From: Croceicoccus pelagius
GTDB lineage: Bacteria > Pseudomonadota > Alphaproteobacteria > Sphingomonadales > Sphingomonadaceae
Assembly (NCBI RefSeq): GCF_001661915.1
Contig: NZ_LYWY01000032.1
Coordinates: 62,001-126,000, forward strand
Direction: 5' to 3'
DNA: 64,000 nucleotides
How positions within the stretch are numbered: the first letter of the stretch is position 1; each line of letters opens with the position of its first letter. This document shows, in pieces, positions 25,850 through 34,843 of this stretch. The notes beneath the pieces were generated by a model. The model was not told the origin of the DNA, did no database searches, and saw only the letters and a program-made list of their open reading frames with translations. Position numbers and translations under genes: made by a program.

Positions 25850-26592
25850 TTGCCTGTACCTTCGTCTTTTCGCCGCGCGCCAGAGGCAGACTGGTCCCGA
25901 ACGCCGATATGACGTTCCCAAAGGTCCGGCCTGCGTAACCGTGTATCGTCTTCGCTGCGTTGCTTTCGCCACGCCGCGATCTTCGCATGATCCCCCGATC
26001 GCAGCACTTCAGGGATCGTGCGCCCTTCCCATTCGACAGGTCGGGTAAAGTGCGGATATTCGAGGAGGCCGCTTTCGAACGATTCCTCGACTCCGCTTGA
26101 AGCCGCGCCCATTACTCCGGGAAGCAGGCGAATGCAAGCGTCGAGCAGAAGCAGCGCCCCCACCTCTCCGCCCGACAGGATCACGTCGCCGACAGATACT
26201 TCCTCGACGTCGCGGCCTTCGAAAATCCGTTCGTCGAAACCCTCGAACCGGCCGCACAGCACGGTCACGCCCGGCCCTGCCGCCAGTTGCCGCACGCGGG
26301 CCTGCGTCAGCGGCGTTCCGCGCGGGGTCATCGCGATCACCGGCGCGTCGGGTTGCTTGCCCCTCGCATGGTCGATTGCAGCGGCCAGTACGTCCGCCTT
26401 CAGCACCATGCCAGCGCCGCCGCCCGCGGGCGTATCGTCCACCGTGCGGTGCTTGTCGGTAGCGAAATCGCGGATCTGCACCGCGTCCATCGACCACGTC
26501 CCTGCATCGAGCGCGCGCCCGGCAAGGCTTACGCCCAGAGGCCCGGGAAACATCTCCGGGTAAAGGGTCAGGACGGTCGCGGCGAAAGTCAT
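25846..26592 (-). CDS. trmD: tRNA (guanine-37-N1)-methyltransferase TrmD
   Basis: The 248-residue SPOUT-fold enzyme uses S-adenosylmethionine to methylate G37 next to the anticodon and so prevents +1 frameshifting. [44 protein letters not shown] and [14 protein letters not shown] (the knot) are all present. The C-terminal basic tail is typical. It is coupled to rplS by a 4-bp overlap. The gene upstream in the usual operon, rimM, is separated here by four other genes. Confidence 0.96.
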   Translation of the reverse strand: MTFAATVLTLYPEMFPGPLGVSLAGRALDAGTWSMDAVQIRDFATDKHRTVDDTPAGGGAGMVLKADVLAAAIDHARGKQPDAPVIAMTPRGTPLTQARVRQLAAGPGVTVLCGRFEGFDERIFEGRDVEEVSVGDVILSGGEVGALLLLDACIRLLPGVMGAASSGVEESFESGLLEYPHFTRPVEWEGRTIPEVLRSGDHAKIAAWRKQRSEDDTRLRRPDLWERHIGVRDQSASGARRKDEGTGK

Positions 26593-26633
26593 GGCGCGCC
26601 GGTTAGTCGAAAAGGCGCGAACTGGCTAGGCCG

Positions 26634-27449
26634 CTAACCGCCGCAGCCGCCGCAGCCACCGCCCCCGCAGCCGCTGCCGCCATCAGAACCGCATCCGCCG
26701 CTGGAATCGCTCGACCGCATCCGGTGGAAGTCCGAAAGCATCGTGCCCGCCAGAACCGGCGTACCGAAAAGCGCGACCGCCATGCCGGTTTCTTCCGACA
26801 GCGGCGCACGGCGCAGGCGTTCGTTCGTGGCCCGCAGCGAGGCCAAATCGGCACGGCCCGCCTTGGTCGCACGGTCGACCCTGAAGGACAGCGCCATGCC
26901 GATCAGGGCAGCGATGATCATCGTGACGATGAGATTGCCGACCGCTTCGCCGCGCATCTCGCCCACCTGCACTCGTACCCAGCCGAAACCAAGCAGGAAG
27001 AGGAACGGCATCGCCTGCAGCAGGCGGACCTGCCAGACCTCTCCATCGCCCATCATCAACCCGCGGCTGACCAGCCGCTCCTCAAGCTGGAAAGCGTGGT
27101 CGCGCAGTGCCGACATCACTTTCGCCCACTTGATCCGCGACCCCATCGCAAAAACCGCGCGTTCCGCACCGGTCGGGTTGGCAGGGCGATGGGCCGGGGC
27201 GAACCGGCCCCTTTCGGGCATCGTCAACATGCCCGTCGCCAGCATCCGGGCGATCACCGCCTCGTTGAAACGTTGCCGCCCGCCCGCGACCATCGCGATC
27301 TCGTCAGCGTCCCTCAGCGTCCCGGCATAACCTTCGCCCCGCACGAAATTCGCGATGATCGTGCGCAAGACCAGCGCAACGACGATCAGGACGACATAGA
27401 GGATCAGAAACTCCGTCGCGTCCCAGTCCAGCGGATTGACCCCGTTCAC
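26634..27449 (-). CDS. TIGR04222-type membrane protein with Cys/Gly-rich tail
   Basis: The 271-residue protein has an N-terminal helix (LILYVVLIVVALVL), a cytoplasmic middle region with two more hydrophobic segments around 140-185, and a C-terminal tail (GGCGSDGGSGCGGGGCGGCGG region) with five or more Cys. This layout matches the TIGR04222 family of unknown function. The GTG at 27449 has AAGGGGG just upstream. It follows the glycine-rich-domain gene by 14 bp; the two families commonly occur together. The tail could coordinate metal, but that is only suggested by composition. Confidence 0.65.
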   Translation of the reverse strand: MNGVNPLDWDATEFLILYVVLIVVALVLRTIIANFVRGEGYAGTLRDADEIAMVAGGRQRFNEAVIARMLATGMLTMPERGRFAPAHRPANPTGAERAVFAMGSRIKWAKVMSALRDHAFQLEERLVSRGLMMGDGEVWQVRLLQAMPFLFLLGFGWVRVQVGEMRGEAVGNLIVTMIIAALIGMALSFRVDRATKAGRADLASLRATNERLRRAPLSEETGMAVALFGTPVLAGTMLSDFHRMRSSDSSGGCGSDGGSGCGGGGCGGCGG

Positions 27450-27463
27450 GCGTACCCCCTTGG

Positions 27464-28021
27464 CTAGCCGTCCAGTCCCCACACGATCATCGCGCTAATG
27501 CCGAGAAGTGCAACAATCATTACCGCCCACCCGATGCGCCGGGGCACCATCCAGTAGTTCCGGGTCTGAACGCGCCGGGCCAGCGGATCGACATAGAGCC
27601 GCCGGTTCGCATCGGGCCAGATATCGGCTGGCGAAGGGCCGAAGACCTTTTCGTAACTCGCCAGCGTCTGCGCATATTGCCGGTAATACCGGTCCCGCTC
27701 CGCCTTCCCGCCCGCGGTGGGGCCGTGGTGTAGCGGGGCTTCGAGAACTTCCGCGCAGAAGCGCTGCCAGTAATCGCGGCTGTAGGTGAGGTGCAGGTGC
27801 CAGGCCTGGTCGACCTGGTCCGACGGCGTAACCTCGTGCCCGGCGCGCATGGCGAGATAGCAGAAGCGGCGGTATTCCCCGACGACGCGTTCGGCATAGT
27901 CCGCGTCCCACCCGTTTTCGCGGGCGAGGCGCTGGGCAAAGGTGAACTCGGCATCGGGCGGGCCGATCCGGTAGGCCTCCAGCCGCTGCCAGAGCGGATC
28001 TTCGGGGACCAATGCGCTCAC
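27464..28021 (-). CDS. Glycine-rich-domain (GRDP)-like protein with C-terminal membrane helix
   Basis: The 185-residue product contains VDQAWHLHLTYSRDYWQRFC, the WHxHL signature of glycine-rich domain-containing proteins, within a helical region (about 10-130). One C-terminal membrane helix follows (WAVMIVALLGISAMIVWGL). The GTG start at 28021 overlaps the stop of the preceding gene (GTGA). The protein is probably cytoplasmic and tail-anchored. It forms a conserved-looking pair with the TIGR04222 protein. The function of the family in bacteria is not known to me. Confidence 0.65.
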   Translation of the reverse strand: MSALVPEDPLWQRLEAYRIGPPDAEFTFAQRLARENGWDADYAERVVGEYRRFCYLAMRAGHEVTPSDQVDQAWHLHLTYSRDYWQRFCAEVLEAPLHHGPTAGGKAERDRYYRQYAQTLASYEKVFGPSPADIWPDANRRLYVDPLARRVQTRNYWMVPRRIGWAVMIVALLGISAMIVWGLDG

Positions 28022-28386
28022 CCCTCTATGGCGAGCGTTTCCTCGTCGGTTTCGATCAGGTTCGGTGCGGCGCTGCGATCCAGCTTCTCTGTCACCCACC
28101 ACGCTGCCGGAAGCGCAAAGACGGCCCAGAGCACGACCTGAAACACGACGAGCGCGAGAAGGCCCAGCATGAACTCGTCATTCCCGTCCGCGCGCATTTC
28201 CGCCGCTTGCGAAAAAAAGCCGCCGAAAGCGATACTCATCGGCAGGAAGCCCGCAAGCCCGCCTGCCAACAGCGTGCGGACGCGCTTCGCCATGCCGGGC
28301 TTCAGGAGATGCAGGCACAGCGCAAGACCGCCTGAAAAAGCCGCGATCAGCATGAGACCGATCAACATCGGGATGACAAACCACAT
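28018..28386 (-). CDS. Three- to four-helix membrane protein, unknown
   Basis: The 122-residue protein has hydrophobic segments at about 3-28, 38-60 and 72-98 and an acidic C-terminal tail (LIETDEETLAIEG). It is the first gene of a three-gene minus-strand unit with the GRDP-like and TIGR04222-like genes, coupled by a GTGA overlap. No family is recognised. The context suggests a membrane partner of those two proteins. Confidence 0.6.
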   Translation of the reverse strand: MWFVIPMLIGLMLIAAFSGGLALCLHLLKPGMAKRVRTLLAGGLAGFLPMSIAFGGFFSQAAEMRADGNDEFMLGLLALVVFQVVLWAVFALPAAWWVTEKLDRSAAPNLIETDEETLAIEG

Positions 28387-28508
28387 TCTGCAAATACTCC
28401 GGTAAGTCCGAGGCGGTGTATTATATCAATAATACGGCATCCTCAAGACCTTGCGAAAAGCGGCCTTGCCTGCGGGCACCGATCGGCGTTCCTGCGCGTT
28501 GGGCGCAC

Positions 28509-29429
28509 ATGGACGAACATATCGACGACTGCATCATCATCGGCGCCGGGCCAGCGGGACTGACCGCGGCGATCTATCTGGCGCGCTATCACCTCTCGAT
28601 CCGCCTGTTCGATTGCGGCACCAGCCGCGCTGCCATGATCCCGTGCACGCGCAATCACGCGGGGTTTCCCGACGGCATCAAGGGCACCGAATTGCTCGAC
28701 AGGATGGGCGCGCAGGCGGCGAAATACGGCGCGCTGCGCGAGAACAGGAAAGTCGAAAGGCTGGAGCGGAAGGACGGCGTGTTCGTCGTCGATACCGACA
28801 GCGGTACGTGGCGCGCGCGGACCGTCCTGCTGGCGACGGGCGTGGTGAACCGCTATCCCGACACCCTGCCCCGCCCTCTGCATGACGAAGCGCTGTCGAA
28901 GGACCTGCTGCGCTATTGCCCGGTCTGCGACGGATACGAAGTGACCGACAAGCGCGTGGCGGTGATCGGCACCGGCGAACACGGCACGGCAGAGGCGCTG
29001 TTCCTGCGCGGCTTTACCGCCGACATCACGCTGATCAGCCCGCATGGCGATCATGACCTCGACGACCAATGCCGCGAGAAACTCGCCGATGCGGGCATTT
29101 CCCATGTCGCAGGCCCGTGCGGCGGGTTTGCCATGGAAGGTGGGCAACTGGCCTTCGACACCGCAAACGGCCGGATGGCGTTTGACAGCGTCTATCCCGC
29201 GATGGGCAGCGACGTGCGGTCAAGCCTCGCGCAGATGGCTGGCGCAGCAACAAGCGATGAAGGCTGCATCGCGGTAGGCGATCACTTGGAAACGAACGTG
29301 CCCGGCCTTTTCGCGGCAGGGGACGTCGTCATCGGCCTCGATCAGATCAGCCACGCGATGGGGCAGGCCGGCGTCGCCGCCACCCGCATCCGCAACCTGC
29401 TTGCCGAGGAAAGACCGCTGCGCCGCTGA
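28509..29429 (+). CDS. Thioredoxin-reductase-like FAD/NAD(P) oxidoreductase
   Basis: The 306-residue flavoprotein has IIIGAGPAGLTAAIYLARY (FAD-binding Rossmann motif), YCPVCDGYE with a Cys137-Pro-Val-Cys140 redox pair in the position of the TrxB active site, a second dinucleotide motif (VAVIGTGEHGTAEALF) and the C-terminal FAD motif GLFAAGDVV. The CPVC version belongs to TrxB-like proteins whose electron acceptor is often not thioredoxin. The start at 28509 gives a clean N terminus. It lies on the plus strand, opposite the operon that surrounds it, and has no partner gene nearby. Confidence 0.82.
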   Translation: MDEHIDDCIIIGAGPAGLTAAIYLARYHLSIRLFDCGTSRAAMIPCTRNHAGFPDGIKGTELLDRMGAQAAKYGALRENRKVERLERKDGVFVVDTDSGTWRARTVLLATGVVNRYPDTLPRPLHDEALSKDLLRYCPVCDGYEVTDKRVAVIGTGEHGTAEALFLRGFTADITLISPHGDHDLDDQCREKLADAGISHVAGPCGGFAMEGGQLAFDTANGRMAFDSVYPAMGSDVRSSLAQMAGAATSDEGCIAVGDHLETNVPGLFAAGDVVIGLDQISHAMGQAGVAATRIRNLLAEERPLRR

Positions 29430-29442
29430 CGGCGCGTCCGGG

Positions 29443-29952
29443 TCAGGGCTCGGCAAAGTCCTTGGTTACAACGAGGCGGGTCTCGTCCCACTCCCGCACC
29501 GCATCGGCGTGCATCGGCACCATGAAGGTGCGCGGTTTCGAACCTTCGGGCCGTTCGATCTCGATCACGTCGCCCGCGCCGTAGTTTTCGACCGCTATGA
29601 CGGTGCCGAGCGGGGTGCCGTCTTCGGCCACGGCGGCCAGACCGAGCAGGTCGGCGTGGTAATATTCACCCTCTGCCAGCGCAGGCAGGGCGTCGCGCGG
29701 CACGGTCAGCAGGCTGCCGCGCAGGGCCTCGGCCGCATTGCGGTCCGTCACTTCGGCAAAGCGGGCGATCGCCCCGCCCTTGCCGTCGTCGCGGACCTTT
29801 TTCGGGGTGAGCGTTTCGCTCTTCCCCGAAATGCCGAAGGCGCGGAACCCCTTGAGGGATTCCACGCCTTCACCGAAAAGTTTCAGCCGGACCTCGCCCG
29901 TCACGCCATGCGCGCCGGTAATAGCGGCAAGAGTGACGGTTCGGCCCGACAT
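29443..29952 (-). CDS. rimM: Ribosome maturation factor RimM
   Basis: The 169-residue protein has the N-terminal RimM barrel (VTLAAITGAHGVTGEVRLKL) and the C-terminal PRC-barrel (EYYHADLLGLAAV, VIEIERPEG, MVPMHADAVREWD). It binds S19 and helps mature the head of the 30S subunit. It lies 6 bp after rpsP on the same strand. trmD, its usual downstream neighbour, is about 2.9 kb away. Confidence 0.95.
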   Translation of the reverse strand: MSGRTVTLAAITGAHGVTGEVRLKLFGEGVESLKGFRAFGISGKSETLTPKKVRDDGKGGAIARFAEVTDRNAAEALRGSLLTVPRDALPALAEGEYYHADLLGLAAVAEDGTPLGTVIAVENYGAGDVIEIERPEGSKPRTFMVPMHADAVREWDETRLVVTKDFAEP

Positions 29953-29958
29953 GAAGGA

Positions 29959-30435
29959 TCAGCCTTCGGTCTTCTCTTCAGCAGCTTCCTCGGCCGGAGC
30001 TTCGGCAGCGGCTTCTTCGGTGGCTGCTTCTTCGGGTGCAGCTTCTTCAGCAGGTGCGTTGGCTTCTTCTTCAGCAGCCTTGGCAGCTTCCTCGGCTTCG
30101 CGGGCCTTCTCGGCCTTTTCCTCGGCGCGTTCCTTGGCCTTTTCGCCCGGTTCGGCCTTCTTCGGGTTGTTCTTGGCTGCACGCTCGAGGATGCCGGCGG
30201 CATCGAGGAAGCGGGCAACGCGGTCGGTCGGCTGCGCGCCGACGCCGAGCCAGTAGCGGACGCGGTCTTCGGTCAGCTGGATGCGCTTTTCGTCGTCCTT
30301 CGCGAGCAGCGGATTGTAGACGCCGACCTGCTCCAGATACTTGCCGTCGCGCGGGCTGCGGACATCCGAGACGACGATACGGTAGTAGGGACGCTTCTTC
30401 GCGCCACCACGGGCGAGACGGATTGCAATTGCCAT
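29959..30435 (-). CDS. rpsP: Ribosomal protein S16 with long Ala/Glu tail
   Basis: Residues 1-85 form a complete S16 ([49 protein letters not shown]). The remaining about 70 residues are a low-complexity Lys/Glu then Ala/Glu tail, making the protein 158 residues against about 80-90 in most bacteria. Extended S16 tails of this kind occur in sphingomonads. The tail is probably disordered and solvent-exposed on the 30S subunit. The gene lies 57 bp after ffh. Confidence 0.96.
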   Translation of the reverse strand: MAIAIRLARGGAKKRPYYRIVVSDVRSPRDGKYLEQVGVYNPLLAKDDEKRIQLTEDRVRYWLGVGAQPTDRVARFLDAAGILERAAKNNPKKAEPGEKAKERAEEKAEKAREAEEAAKAAEEEANAPAEEAAPEEAATEEAAAEAPAEEAAEEKTEG

Positions 30436-30492
30436 TGTTCGGTTACCTTTCGTTCAATTCGTATTCGTTCAAATTCAATGTGTTCGTAAAAA

Positions 30493-31974
30493 TCATTTCT
30501 TGTTCAGCAGGTTGGCGAGATCCGGCGGAAGACCGCCCGCACCGCCGCCAAGGCCGGGCATACCGCCACCGGCACCGCCCATGCCGCCGCCAAGTCCCGG
30601 CATGGCAGCGTCGAGACCGCCCTTGCCGAACAGGGCGCCAAGGCCCTTCAGCCCGCCCATCTTCTTGATCTGCTTCATCGCCTTGGACATTTCCTGGTGC
30701 ATCTTCAGCACCTTGTTCACGTCCTGAACCTGCGTGCCCGAACCTGCCGCGACGCGCTTTTTGCGCTTGGCGTTGAGCAGCGCGGGGTTGGCGCGTTCCT
30801 TGGGCGTCATCGAGGAGATGATCGCATCCATGCGCAGCAGCACGCGGTCGTCCATGCCCGACGATTGCATCGCCTGCTTGGCCTTCTTCATGCCCGGCAT
30901 CATCTGCGCGATCATGCCAAGGCCGCCCATCTTGGTCATCTGCTGCAGCTGCATGCGCAGATCGTCGAGGTCGAACTTGCCCGCCGCCATCTTCTTGGCG
31001 AGGCGTTCGGCGTCCTCTTCCTTGACCGACGCCGCCGCCTTTTCGACCATGGAGACGATATCGCCCATGCCGAGGATGCGGTTGGCAACGCGCGACGGCA
31101 CGAACGGTTCGATCGCATCGAGCTTTTCGCCCGTGCCCGCAAACTTGATCGGCTTGCCGGTAACGGCACGCATCGAAAGCGCCGCACCGCCGCGCGCGTC
31201 GCCGTCCATACGGGTCAGCACCACGCCGGTCAGCGGCACTTCGCCGGTGAACGACTGCGCGACGTTAACCGCGTCCTGACCGGTCAGCGAGTCGACGACA
31301 AGAAGCACTTCCTTCGGCGCGGACACTGAGGCGACGGCCTTCATCTCGGCCATCAGCGCTTCGTCCACGTGCAGGCGGCCCGCGGTGTCGAGCATCAGGA
31401 CATCGAAGCTCTGCAGCTTGGCGGCAGAGATCGCGCGGTTCGCGATGTCAACCGGCTGCTGTCCGGCGATGATCGGCAGCGTCGCGACACCGGCCTGTTC
31501 GCCCAGCACGGCAAGCTGTTCCTGCGCGGCGGGGCGATTGACGTCGAGCGAGGCCATCATGACCTTCTTGCCCTCGGTCTCCTTCAGCCGCTTTGCGATC
31601 TTGGCGGTGCTGGTCGTCTTGCCCGAACCCTGCAGGCCGACCATCATGATCACGACCGGCGGCTTGGCCTCCAGGTCCAGCTTGGCAGCGGCGGCACCAT
31701 CGCCGTCTTCGCCGCCGAGCATTTCGACCAGCGCGTCGTTGACGATCTTTACAACCTGCTGGCCCGGCGTGACCGAGCGCAGGACTTCGGTACCGATGGC
31801 AGCCTCGGTAACCTTGTCGATAAACCGTCTGACGACCGGCAGGGCCACGTCCGCTTCCAGCAGGGCGATGCGAACTTCGCGCATCGCGGCGCGGACATCG
31901 TCCTCCTTCAACGCTCCGCGGCCGCGCAGCGAATCGAAGACGTTACCGAGCCGGTCGGACAGGCTGTCGAACAT
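30493..31974 (-). CDS. ffh: Signal recognition particle protein Ffh
   Basis: The 493-residue protein has the N domain, the G domain with GLQGSGKTTSTAKIA (P-loop), DTAGRLHVDEALM, and TRMDGDARGG, and an M domain with Met-rich helices (QMTKMGGLGMIAQMMPGMKK). The C-terminal end is Gly/Met-rich (GGGMGGAGGGMPGLGGGAGG). It binds signal sequences at the ribosome and delivers them to FtsY, whose gene also lies in this window. AGAAGGAG precedes the ATG. Confidence 0.97.
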   Translation of the reverse strand: MFDSLSDRLGNVFDSLRGRGALKEDDVRAAMREVRIALLEADVALPVVRRFIDKVTEAAIGTEVLRSVTPGQQVVKIVNDALVEMLGGEDGDGAAAAKLDLEAKPPVVIMMVGLQGSGKTTSTAKIAKRLKETEGKKVMMASLDVNRPAAQEQLAVLGEQAGVATLPIIAGQQPVDIANRAISAAKLQSFDVLMLDTAGRLHVDEALMAEMKAVASVSAPKEVLLVVDSLTGQDAVNVAQSFTGEVPLTGVVLTRMDGDARGGAALSMRAVTGKPIKFAGTGEKLDAIEPFVPSRVANRILGMGDIVSMVEKAAASVKEEDAERLAKKMAAGKFDLDDLRMQLQQMTKMGGLGMIAQMMPGMKKAKQAMQSSGMDDRVLLRMDAIISSMTPKERANPALLNAKRKKRVAAGSGTQVQDVNKVLKMHQEMSKAMKQIKKMGGLKGLGALFGKGGLDAAMPGLGGGMGGAGGGMPGLGGGAGGLPPDLANLLNKK

Positions 31975-32282
31975 CGTTTTCTCCTTCTGCGGCCCGCGAA
32001 ATCGGCGCCAAAGACTTCAAAACCGGGCCAAACGCGAAAAACGCCGGTGGGCGAAACCTCGCCGACCAGCGTACCGCGTTACAGTCACGGAACATGATTT
32101 TGCGGGCCTGTCCGACGCAAATCGGGCCGGTCCGTGTGGCGCCACATACACAGGCACCCCCCCGCTGGCAAGATCCGGCGCAGAAGCCAGAGCGCTAGGG
32201 CGGGTTTAACGCGATGTTTAGAGGGCGTCGGTAACCGTAGCGGCAGGGCCTGTTTCGGCCCAACCAAGGAGTAAGGTCGCAG
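31975..32282. other. 308-bp intergenic region, nothing assignable
   Basis: This gap separates ffh (leftward) from the GGDEF/EAL gene (rightward) and should hold both promoters. I see no conserved RNA, tRNA, long inverted repeat or plausible small gene. The only local feature is the ribosome site AAGGAG at about 32266 before the GGDEF/EAL start. Confidence 0.6.
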
Positions 32283-33959
32283 ATGGACGAGTCCCCCCAA
32301 GGGCTTGAAGAAGACGAGGGAGGCAAAATGAAGCTTCCCGCAGAGCGCGATGTCGTTGCGCTCGGCATCATCGTTGCGGCTCTCATCATGTTCGTCGGCC
32401 ATGCAGGCGCGGTGCTTCCGGGCACGATTCGCGTCATGCTGGGCACCGGCGACGGCCCTGCCAACTACATGGTCAGCGCGTTTCTCCTCAATGCCGCGCT
32501 CGTGATCTTCGGATGGCGGCGCTACAACGAACTGATGAAGGAAATGCGCGAGCGGCGCGAGTCCGAGGAAGAGGCGCGCGAGCTTGCCTTTACCGATCCG
32601 CTGACCGGATCATTGAACCGCCGTTCGATGGTGCCCGAGGTCGACCGCCTTGTGAAGCAGGTCTGCCAGCCAGGCGCCAGGGACTGCGCGGTCGCGTTCA
32701 TCATGCTCGACCTCGATCATTTCAAGCAGATCAACGACCTCAACGGCCACCGCGCGGGCGACACGATGCTGATTACGATGGCAAGGCGCGTGCGCGCAGT
32801 CCTGCCCGATGACGCCAGGCTGGCGCGTCTGGGCGGAGACGAATTCGCCTGTGTCCTGTGCTACGACCCGAACAACCCGGCGGTCATCGACCGGATCGCG
32901 TCCGCCATCATTTCCGCCGGACGCCAGCCCTTCGAAGTCGCGGGCGGGGAACTTGCGATCAGCCTTTCGGTCGGCATCGCGTGCAGCACGGCTCTTCCCG
33001 ACCCTTGCGACAATCCGGCCGAAGAGATGCTGCACATGGCCGACATGGCCATGTACCACGCGAAAAAAAGCGGGCGGAACCGTTACGACTGGTTCGAGCC
33101 GAAGATGGAGCGCGAGTTGCGCCTGCGCGCAGATCTTGAAAACGGTATCCTTGCCGGCATCGCGCGCGGCGAATTCGTGCCCTTCTACGAACAGCAGGTC
33201 GACGTCGAAACCGGCGAGCTGACCGGTTTCGAGATGCTGGCCCGCTGGCAAAGCCCGCGGCTTGGCCTCGTCACGCCCGACCGGTTCATCCCGGTGGCCG
33301 AGGAACTGGGCGTCATTGCCGAACTGTCCGAAAGCGTGATCTCGCAGGCCCTGCGCGATGCGCGCGACTGGGACCCGCGCCTGACGCTGGCGGTCAACAT
33401 ATCGCCGGTGCAGATGCGCGACCCGTGGTTTGCGCAGCGCCTGTTGAAGTTTCTGGCAGAGGCCCGCTTTCCCGCCGAACGGCTTGAGATCGAGATCACC
33501 GAGATGTGTCTCAACGAGAACATCGGCCTCGTGCGTTCGATGGTGACCAGCCTCAAGAACCAGGGCGTGAAGATCAGCCTCGACGATTTCGGCGTGGGTT
33601 ATGCAACGCTGGCCCAGCTGCGCGCGTTACCGTTCGATCGCATCAAGATCGACCGCCAGTTCATCGGCCGTCTGTCGCGTGCAGAGGACACGGCCAACGT
33701 CATCTCGACTATCGCCTCGATCGGCCAAGGCATGAACCTGCCCGTCACGGCAGAGGGGATCGAGACCGAATCCTTACGCGATTCGCTGCGCCGGATCGGC
33801 ACGTTCAAGGGCCAGGGCTACTTCTACGGCAAGCCCGAAACCGCCGAACAGGTGCGCAACCGGTTGAAGAGCGAGGCCCGCCTTGCCGCCGACACGGCGG
33901 CCAACGACACGCCTGCAAGCGACATCGTGGCGGCCCGCGCTGCCGATCCGGCGGCCTGA
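32283..33959 (+). CDS. Membrane GGDEF-EAL cyclic-di-GMP protein
   Basis: The 558-residue protein has two N-terminal membrane helices (about 24-45 and 62-78), a short coiled linker, a GGDEF domain with an intact GGDEF motif at 184-188, and an EAL domain with EML at 317-319 in place of EAL, then EITEM, DDFGVGYA, KIDRQFIG and AEGIE. No RxxD inhibitory site precedes GGDEF. Both activities look possible: making and breaking cyclic-di-GMP. The short periplasmic loop is the likely input. An internal ATG at 32328 with AGGGAGG is an alternative start. Confidence 0.88.
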   Translation: MDESPQGLEEDEGGKMKLPAERDVVALGIIVAALIMFVGHAGAVLPGTIRVMLGTGDGPANYMVSAFLLNAALVIFGWRRYNELMKEMRERRESEEEARELAFTDPLTGSLNRRSMVPEVDRLVKQVCQPGARDCAVAFIMLDLDHFKQINDLNGHRAGDTMLITMARRVRAVLPDDARLARLGGDEFACVLCYDPNNPAVIDRIASAIISAGRQPFEVAGGELAISLSVGIACSTALPDPCDNPAEEMLHMADMAMYHAKKSGRNRYDWFEPKMERELRLRADLENGILAGIARGEFVPFYEQQVDVETGELTGFEMLARWQSPRLGLVTPDRFIPVAEELGVIAELSESVISQALRDARDWDPRLTLAVNISPVQMRDPWFAQRLLKFLAEARFPAERLEIEITEMCLNENIGLVRSMVTSLKNQGVKISLDDFGVGYATLAQLRALPFDRIKIDRQFIGRLSRAEDTANVISTIASIGQGMNLPVTAEGIETESLRDSLRRIGTFKGQGYFYGKPETAEQVRNRLKSEARLAADTAANDTPASDIVAARAADPAA

Positions 33960-34012
33960 TCGCCCCTATTTACCGGCCCGTGGCACTGGACGCATCGCGC
34001 GCGGGTGCATAG

Positions 34013-34843
34013 ATGCGGCCCATGCGGATCGCCTTCACCAAGATGCATGGCCTGGGCAACGACTTCGTCGTGCTGGACGCACGCGAGCATGCCTTGCCGC
34101 CACTGACCCGCGATGTCGTTGCCGCGCTGGCCGACAGGCACACCGGCATCGGGTGCGATCAGCTTGTCCTGATCGAGCCGAGCCAGAACGCCGACTGGCG
34201 GATGCGGATCTTCAATTCCGACGGCGGAGAGGTCGAGGCCTGCGGCAATGCGACCCGCGCGGTCGGCCTGCTGATCGGCGGCGAAGTCAGCCTTGAGACG
34301 CTGGGCGGCACGATCGTCGCGCGCCCCGACGAACGCGGCATCGCGGTCGACATGGGAGAGCCCCGCTTCGACTGGAACGCGATTCCCCTGGGCTATGCCA
34401 TGGACACGCTGGCCATGCCGGTCGGCTGGCCGATCGATGATGGCGAGCTGGAACATCCGGTGGCGGTCAATGTCGGCAATCCGCACGCGGTTTTCTTCGT
34501 CGACGATCCCTATGCCATCGACCTGGCCTCTATCGGTCCGGTGATCGAGCATGATCCGATCTTCCCCGAACGCGTGAACGTCAATGTCGCTGCCGTCACC
34601 GCGCGCGATGCGATCACCTTGCGCGTATGGGAACGCGGTGCGGGCATCACGCGGGCCTGCGGGACGGGTGCTTGCGCCACGGCAATCGCTGCCATGCGGC
34701 GCGGGCTGGTGGACCGCGAAGTTACCGTGACGCTGCCCGGCGGTTCGCTGGTGATCGCGTGGGGCTCCGACAATCGCATCACCATGACCGGCCCTGCCAC
34801 GGTCAGCTACACCGGATCGTTCGACTGGGGCGACTACGCTTGA
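34013..34843 (+). CDS. dapF: Diaminopimelate epimerase DapF
   Basis: The 276-residue enzyme converts LL- to meso-diaminopimelate for peptidoglycan and lysine. The two catalytic cysteines lie in EACGNATRAVG and TRACGTGACATAI. MRIAFTKMHGLGNDFVVLD and NVGNPHAVFFVDD are further signatures. An alternative start is the ATG at 34022. The stop overlaps the TTG start of mtaB, so the two are coupled. Confidence 0.95.
   Translation: MRPMRIAFTKMHGLGNDFVVLDAREHALPPLTRDVVAALADRHTGIGCDQLVLIEPSQNADWRMRIFNSDGGEVEACGNATRAVGLLIGGEVSLETLGGTIVARPDERGIAVDMGEPRFDWNAIPLGYAMDTLAMPVGWPIDDGELEHPVAVNVGNPHAVFFVDDPYAIDLASIGPVIEHDPIFPERVNVNVAAVTARDAITLRVWERGAGITRACGTGACATAIAAMRRGLVDREVTVTLPGGSLVIAWGSDNRITMTGPATVSYTGSFDWGDYA

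Noticed and set aside
29443-30435. Plus-strand Ser/Phe-rich frames over rimM and rpsP
   Set aside because: They are shadows of rimM and the Ala/Glu tail of rpsP; low complexity comes from the complementary strand.
30436-30492. TTCGTTCAA direct repeat between ffh and rpsP
   Set aside because: Two short copies in an AT-rich gap; too small to call a regulatory element.
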